Source: Clostridia bacterium (GTDB lineage Bacteria; Bacillota; Clostridia; Oscillospirales; CAG-272). Taken from it: a stretch of DNA of 64,000 nucleotides. The stretch is from contig CAAFYZ010000045.1 in the NCBI GenBank assembly GCA_900767415.1, forward strand, positions 6,088-70,087, read 5' to 3'. Shown here in pieces: positions 60,705 through 64,000 of the stretch (position 1 is its first letter; every line of letters begins with the position of its first letter). Under the pieces are notes generated by a model. The model worked only from the letters and a program-made list of their open reading frames with translations. It ran no database searches and was not told the origin of the DNA. The position numbers were made by a program, and so were the translations under genes.

Positions 60705-61967
60705 ATGTATTACGGACACGAAATCAGCGATCGGACGGTGGCTCTTGCCGAGGCGGCGGAGCGCGACTGCCTTCCGATTTTCAAAAAAATAGAAGAGAAC
60801 TGCATGAAGTGCAGTGCGAAGGTTCTGCGTGCGTTTCAGGACACGCGAGTTTCGACTGCCGACTTTATCGAAGTGACGGGATACGGCTATACCGACGACG
60901 GACGGGACAAGCTCGAAGAGATCTATGCCCGCGTGTTCGGTGCGGAAGACGCATTGGTACGCCCCCAGCTGATGTCGGGCACGCACGCGCTTGCCGTTGC
61001 GCTCGGCGGACTTCTGAAAGCGGGGGAGACGCTTGTCTATATCACGGGCGAGCCCTACGACACCCTCCGCAGTGTTATCGGCACCGAAGGGGAGAGCCGC
61101 AATTCTCTGATCCGGTGCGGTGTGAAGTATGAGGAGATCCCCCTCATCGGCGACGACTTCGACCTCGACGCCATTCGTGCCCGCATGGCGAAAGGGGACG
61201 TAAAGGTCGCCGCCATTCAGCGTAGTCGCGGCTATGCGAGACGCAACAGTCTTGTCATCGACAAGATCGCCGAGGCGATCCGCGTCGTCAAGGAGGCGTC
61301 GCCCGATACGGTGGTTATGGTGGATAACTGCTACGGCGAATTTACCGAGGACAGAGAACCGACCGAGGTCGGCGCGGATCTGTTCGTCGGCTCGATGATG
61401 AAGAATCTCGGCGCCGGCTTTGCCGTCAGCGGTGCGTATGTCGTCGGGACACGGCGCGCCGTCGAAGACGTCGCGGAACGCCTGACGGCACCCTGCGTCG
61501 GCAAGTCCCTCGGTGCGAATTTCAATCAGCTCGCTTCTTTCTATAAAGGATTTTTCATGGCACCCGCTGCGGTTGCCTCCACGCTGAAGAGCATGGTGTT
61601 CGCCGCGAGAATGTTGGAGCTTGCCGGTTTTTCGGGGATTTCGCCCCGCTACGACGAGCCGCGCACCGACATCGTCCAGACGCTGGACCTTGAGAGCGAG
61701 GAGAATCTGATCGCGTTCTGCCGCGGCGTACAGCTCGGCTCGCCGATTGAATCTTATGTGGAACCCGTTCCGTCCGAGACTCCGGGATACTCTCATCCCG
61801 AGATCATGGCGGCAGGCACTTTCGTTACCGGCGCGACCAACGAGTTCAGTTGCGACGGACCGCTGACGCCTCCCTATACCGCCTTTATGCAGGGCGGACT
61901 GACGTATGAATACGGGAAGCTCGGTGTCATGCGTGCCGTCTCCGAAATGCTTGAAAAAGCAAACTGA
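60705..61967 (+). CDS. YnbB-type PLP enzyme (methionine gamma-lyase family, 'aluminium resistance' protein)
   Basis: 420 residues, starting 3 bp after the HAD stop; AGAGGAA precedes the ATG. Family features: 'FIEVTGYGYTDDGRDKLEEIYA', 'LVRPQLMSGTHALAVAL', 'IQRSRGYARRNSL', the PLP Asp in 'VVMVDNCYGEFTE', and the Lys in 'GSMMKNLGAGFA'. Members are fold-type I PLP enzymes related to cystathionine/methionine lyases; the old name comes from an Arthrobacter metal-resistance study. The real substrate is unclear. In many Firmicutes it is near glnR or hfq; here it is between HAD and thiN. Confidence 0.93.
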   Translation: MYYGHEISDRTVALAEAAERDCLPIFKKIEENCMKCSAKVLRAFQDTRVSTADFIEVTGYGYTDDGRDKLEEIYARVFGAEDALVRPQLMSGTHALAVALGGLLKAGETLVYITGEPYDTLRSVIGTEGESRNSLIRCGVKYEEIPLIGDDFDLDAIRARMAKGDVKVAAIQRSRGYARRNSLVIDKIAEAIRVVKEASPDTVVMVDNCYGEFTEDREPTEVGADLFVGSMMKNLGAGFAVSGAYVVGTRRAVEDVAERLTAPCVGKSLGANFNQLASFYKGFFMAPAAVASTLKSMVFAARMLELAGFSGISPRYDEPRTDIVQTLDLESEENLIAFCRGVQLGSPIESYVEPVPSETPGYSHPEIMAAGTFVTGATNEFSCDGPLTPPYTAFMQGGLTYEYGKLGVMRAVSEMLEKAN

Positions 61968-61977
61968 TATTTACAAA
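61956..61977 (-). repeat. Dispersed 9-4-9 element, copy K (YnbB/thiN boundary)
   Basis: Minus strand TTTGTAAAT-ATCA-GTTTGCTTT. It spans the YnbB stop (61965-61967) and ends at the base before the thiN start codon. Confidence 0.5.
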
Positions 61978-62637
61978 ATGAAGAAAATTTGCTACATTGT
62001 CGGCGCGGGGGAGGGGTTTGCCCCTTTCTCGCCGAAAGAGAACGATTTCGTCATTGCCGCCGACGGCGGGTATGACACACTGCGGCGCGCGGGGGTGCGC
62101 CCGCATCTTTTCGTCGGGGATATGGACTCGTTTGCGGGGACGCCCGACGGGGAGACGGAATGTCACCCGGTGCGAAAGGACGACACCGATACCGCCCTTG
62201 CTTATCGCGCGGGCAGAGCGAGAGGATACGAGAACTTTGTTCTCCTTTCCTGCGTCGGCGGCAGAGAAGCGCACACGTATGCGAATCTTTCGCTTCTTGC
62301 GGCTGCCCGCCGCGAAGGCGCGCGGGTCCTCCTCGTCGGAAAGAAAGAGACTTCGCTCGTGATGGAAAACGAAAGCATCACCCTCTCCCGCCCTGCGGGC
62401 ACGCTTCTGTCCGTCTTCGCCTTCGGCGGGGCAGCGCACGGCGTTACTCTTCGGAATCTTTCGTATCCCGCGGAGGGGCTGACCCTTTTGCCCGATGTGC
62501 CGCTCGGTGTCTCGAACGCCTTTTGCGACGCCCCCGCCACCGTTTCGGTCGGGGAGGGGAGACTTCTTCTGATGTGCGGGCGGGAAGAGGGCGAGATACC
62601 GCTCGATATTTTCGACGGATTTTGCGAAAGGACTTGA
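61978..62637 (+). CDS. thiN: Thiamine diphosphokinase
   Basis: 219 residues. Kinase motifs: 'IAADGGYDTLRRAGVRPHLFVGDMDSF' (in two parts), 'RKDDTDTALAYRAGRARG' and 'SCVGGREAHTYANLSLL'. The C-terminal barrel ('LLSVFAFGGAAHGVTLRNLSYP', 'GVSNAFCDAPATVSVGEG') binds thiamine. It makes TPP from thiamine and ATP, the ligand sensed by the riboswitch next to it. There is no ribosome site; the start is 10 bases after the YnbB stop, with a dispersed-element copy in between, so re-initiation is likely. Not under the riboswitch, which lies downstream. Confidence 0.95.
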   Translation: MKKICYIVGAGEGFAPFSPKENDFVIAADGGYDTLRRAGVRPHLFVGDMDSFAGTPDGETECHPVRKDDTDTALAYRAGRARGYENFVLLSCVGGREAHTYANLSLLAAARREGARVLLVGKKETSLVMENESITLSRPAGTLLSVFAFGGAAHGVTLRNLSYPAEGLTLLPDVPLGVSNAFCDAPATVSVGEGRLLLMCGREEGEIPLDIFDGFCERT

Positions 62638-62662
62638 CAAACGGCACGCACCGTGCTACAAT
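62634..62662 (+). promoter_or_regulatory. Promoter of the TPP-riboswitch-thiT unit
   Basis: TTGACA (62634-62639), 17-bp spacer, TACAAT (62657-62662). The TGA in TTGACA is the thiN stop codon. Confidence 0.8.
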
Positions 62663-62682
62663 GATAGCCGTCAAACAGAATA

Positions 62683-62765
62683 CCGATCGGGGGTGCCGAA
62701 AGGCTGAGACGGAGAAATCCGAACCCTTATGACCTGATACGGATCATGCCGTCGTAGGGAGATTG
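62683..62765 (+). ncRNA. TPP riboswitch (THI element) aptamer
   Basis: All conserved blocks are in order: GGGGGTGCC, GGCTGAGA, ACCCTTATGACCTGAT, GGATCATGCC and GTCGTAGGGAG. The aptamer binds thiamine pyrophosphate. With the terminator downstream it should stop transcription of thiT when TPP is plentiful. Confidence 0.97.
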
Positions 62766-62781
62766 CAACTCTTACCATGAT

Positions 62782-62824
62782 GATTGCCGCCTGAGGTCGT
62801 ACTCTGCGCGGCAATCATTTTTTT
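62782..62824 (+). terminator. Expression-platform terminator of the TPP riboswitch
   Basis: GATTGCCGC / GCGGCAATC stem then ATTTTTTT. The aptamer's last bases (GATTGC, 62761-62766) repeat the left arm and could compete in an antiterminator fold. Confidence 0.85.
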
Positions 62825-62858
62825 GTTCGCACAGCGAACGCAAAAGAAAGGAACCCTT

Positions 62859-63710
62859 ATGAAAACAGCAAAAAATTCCCAAACCGTCCGCGCCATGGTG
62901 GAGAGTGCCATCATGATTGCCATCGCCGTCGTCCTCGGACTGCTCAAACTTTTTGAGATGCCCTTCGGCGGTTCGATCACCTTCGCCTCGATGCTTCCGA
63001 TCGCCCTGGTCTCTTACCGTCACGGGCTGAAATACGGCTTCGCCGCCGGGCTTTGCCACGGCGTGATCGAGACGCTTCTCGGACTGAATACCGTTTCTTA
63101 TGTCACAGGGTGGGTTTCGGTGCTTGCCGTAATCCTGCTCGACTATATTCTTGCCTTCGGCATGATGGGCATCGCGGGGATCTTCCGCGGCAAGTTCGGT
63201 GACCAGTCGGGAGAGCTGCTCCTCGGCTGTCTGCTCGGTGCCTTCTTCCGTTTCCTCTGCCATGTCATCTCGGGTGCGACCGTTTGGGCGGGGCTTTCGA
63301 TTCCGACATCCGCCGTCCTGATCGGCTCGATCGGGTACAACGCGACCTATATGATCCCCGAGACCGTCGTTCTCCTGCTTGTCGCTCTCTATCTGACCGA
63401 AATGCTTGACTTTACGAAGCCGATTCCCGAGCGGATCCGCCGTGCCGAGAACGATCGCGTTCCTTTCATTCTTTCCGCGGTGGCGGCGCTTCTCGTCCTT
63501 GTTGCGCTTGTCTTCGACGTCGGACACATCTTCTCCGCACTTCAGGGAGAGGGCGGCTTTGATTTCTCCGCCATCGTCAATGTCAACTGGACGCTTGTCT
63601 TCGGCATCAGTGCCGCCGCGCTTGCCGCGTCGGTCGTTCTCCTCTTCGTCGCCCTTGCCCGCGTGATCAAAAATCATAATACAGGCACGGTCAGCAAAGA
63701 GACGAAATAA
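62859..63710 (+). CDS. thiT: Thiamine transporter ThiT (ECF S component) with C-terminal extension
   Basis: 283 residues; AAAGGAA precedes the ATG. The first 190 residues match ThiT, the substrate-binding subunit of an energy-coupling-factor importer ('VESAIMIAIAVVLGLLKLFEMPFGGSITFASMLPIALVSYRHG', seen in parts, then 'GLNTVSYVTGWVSV' and 'ATVWAGLS'). The rest adds a charged stretch and two further membrane helices ('FILSAVAALLVLVALVFDVG', 'LVFGISAAALAASVVLLFVA'); usual ThiT has about 190 residues. It needs the shared EcfAAT module, not in this window. Controlled by the TPP riboswitch upstream. Confidence 0.95.
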   Translation: MKTAKNSQTVRAMVESAIMIAIAVVLGLLKLFEMPFGGSITFASMLPIALVSYRHGLKYGFAAGLCHGVIETLLGLNTVSYVTGWVSVLAVILLDYILAFGMMGIAGIFRGKFGDQSGELLLGCLLGAFFRFLCHVISGATVWAGLSIPTSAVLIGSIGYNATYMIPETVVLLLVALYLTEMLDFTKPIPERIRRAENDRVPFILSAVAALLVLVALVFDVGHIFSALQGEGGFDFSAIVNVNWTLVFGISAAALAASVVLLFVALARVIKNHNTGTVSKETK

Positions 63711-63748
63711 CCCTCATCCGATTCCTTCCTCGCTTTTCACAATAACAA

Positions 63749-63792
63749 AACCCCCGCGATATGCAAAGTTTTTTTGCATATCGCAGGGGGTT
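63749..63792. terminator. Bidirectional terminator after thiT
   Basis: CCCCCGCGATATGCAAA / TTTGCATATCGCAGGGGG with A and T runs on both sides, between converging genes. Confidence 0.85.
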
Positions 63793-63802
63793 CTTCTTTT
63801 TC

Positions 63803-64000
63803 TCACGGCTTCAGCTTTCCGTATTTCAGATATTCTTCGACGGAAAGAACGTAGTCGTAGAGCGCGAGAGCATAGCGCGGGATCCCCTCGCCGAAGCCGT
63901 ACATATACGTGTCGAGATTGTAGGTGAAGGTCATGTCGAGAGAATCGTTTTCGTCTCCGACACAGCATACGGTAATGTCGGAGCGGAAGTCGCCCGCGCC
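63803..64000 (-). CDS. Hypothetical protein, C-terminal 65 residues (cut by the window end)
   Basis: Partial: only the C-terminus is inside the window. It reads 'GAGDFRSDITVCCVGD', then 'MTFTYNLDTYMYGFGEGIPR' and ends 'SVEEYLKYGKLKP'. Not recognised. The GC-rich third positions and the clean stop before a terminator support it as a real gene. Confidence 0.6.
   Translation of the reverse strand, partial: GAGDFRSDITVCCVGDENDSLDMTFTYNLDTYMYGFGEGIPRYALALYDYVLSVEEYLKYGKLKP

Noticed and set aside
1..64000. tRNA, rRNA, tmRNA, 6S or SRP RNA genes, transposases and phage genes
   Set aside because: I looked for the T-loop pattern GTTCGAAT/C, conserved rRNA blocks and transposase or integrase motifs and found none. 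A covariance-model search would be needed to exclude small RNAs fully.

Overview
The window looks like the chromosome of an uncultured, gut-type Bacillota bacterium (class Clostridia). It is moderately GC-rich. Genes are dense, with Shine-Dalgarno starts of the AGGAGG type and textbook sigma-A promoters (TTGACA, 17 bp, TATAAT). Clostridial or Firmicutes markers include an HPr with His and Ser phosphosites, long-form HPF, a DUF212 PAP2-like protein, the YnbB aluminium-resistance family, ThiT with a TPP riboswitch, BspA-type leucine-rich repeats and InlB-type repeats. An alpha-L-fucosidase (GH95) and several surface lipoproteins suggest life on host glycans. No phage, insertion sequence, CRISPR array, rRNA or tRNA gene was seen.

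Layout. 1-9.4 kb: a permuted papain-like amidase, an InlB-repeat/transglutaminase lipoprotein, then a leftward cluster M42 peptidase-mutY-pepT-malQ-esterase. 9.5-13.6 kb: a sulfur/Fe-S group cysK-mnmA-rrf2-mtnN, with a strong inverted repeat under the cysK promoter that fits an operator for the local Rrf2 regulator. 13.6-21.4 kb: DinG-like helicase, HD protein, MATE pump, DUF212, ackA, greA-like, uridine-kinase-like. 21.4-30.2 kb: an AraC regulator divergent from a 2,447-residue secreted GH95/SGNH glycan enzyme and a 65-residue peptide. 30.2-37.8 kb: O-antigen-ligase-like protein, RNase III with two dsRNA-binding domains, HPF, sugar isomerase-like barrel, Nudix, SGNH and CvpA-like genes. 37.9-43.6 kb: a 1,857-residue BspA-like lipoprotein. 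43.7-59.6 kb: a leftward housekeeping block (pheT, pheS, fused rsmD-coaD, uvrC, HPr, O-antigen-ligase-like, trmD, rimM, glycosyltransferase, tadA, CPBP protease, rnr, secG). 59.8-64 kb: HAD phosphatase, YnbB, thiN, TPP riboswitch, thiT and one partial gene.

The most interesting unexplained signal is a short dispersed element of about 22 bp. It has two 9-bp arms around a 4-bp spacer, with core TGTAAA ... TTTGCA in relative orientation. I find it about eleven times, almost always at a stop codon or in the spacer just after one, between genes read in the same direction. Other notable items are an apparently leaderless rimM promoter, an RsmD-CoaD fusion, tandem dsRBDs on RNase III, a 21-bp-spaced direct repeat between araC and the fucosidase gene, terminator-like hairpins inside two leaders, and a 13-residue upstream ORF coupled to mtnN.

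All product calls come from reading motifs by eye; no search was run. Housekeeping genes are secure. Promoters, operators and RNA structures are pattern calls.
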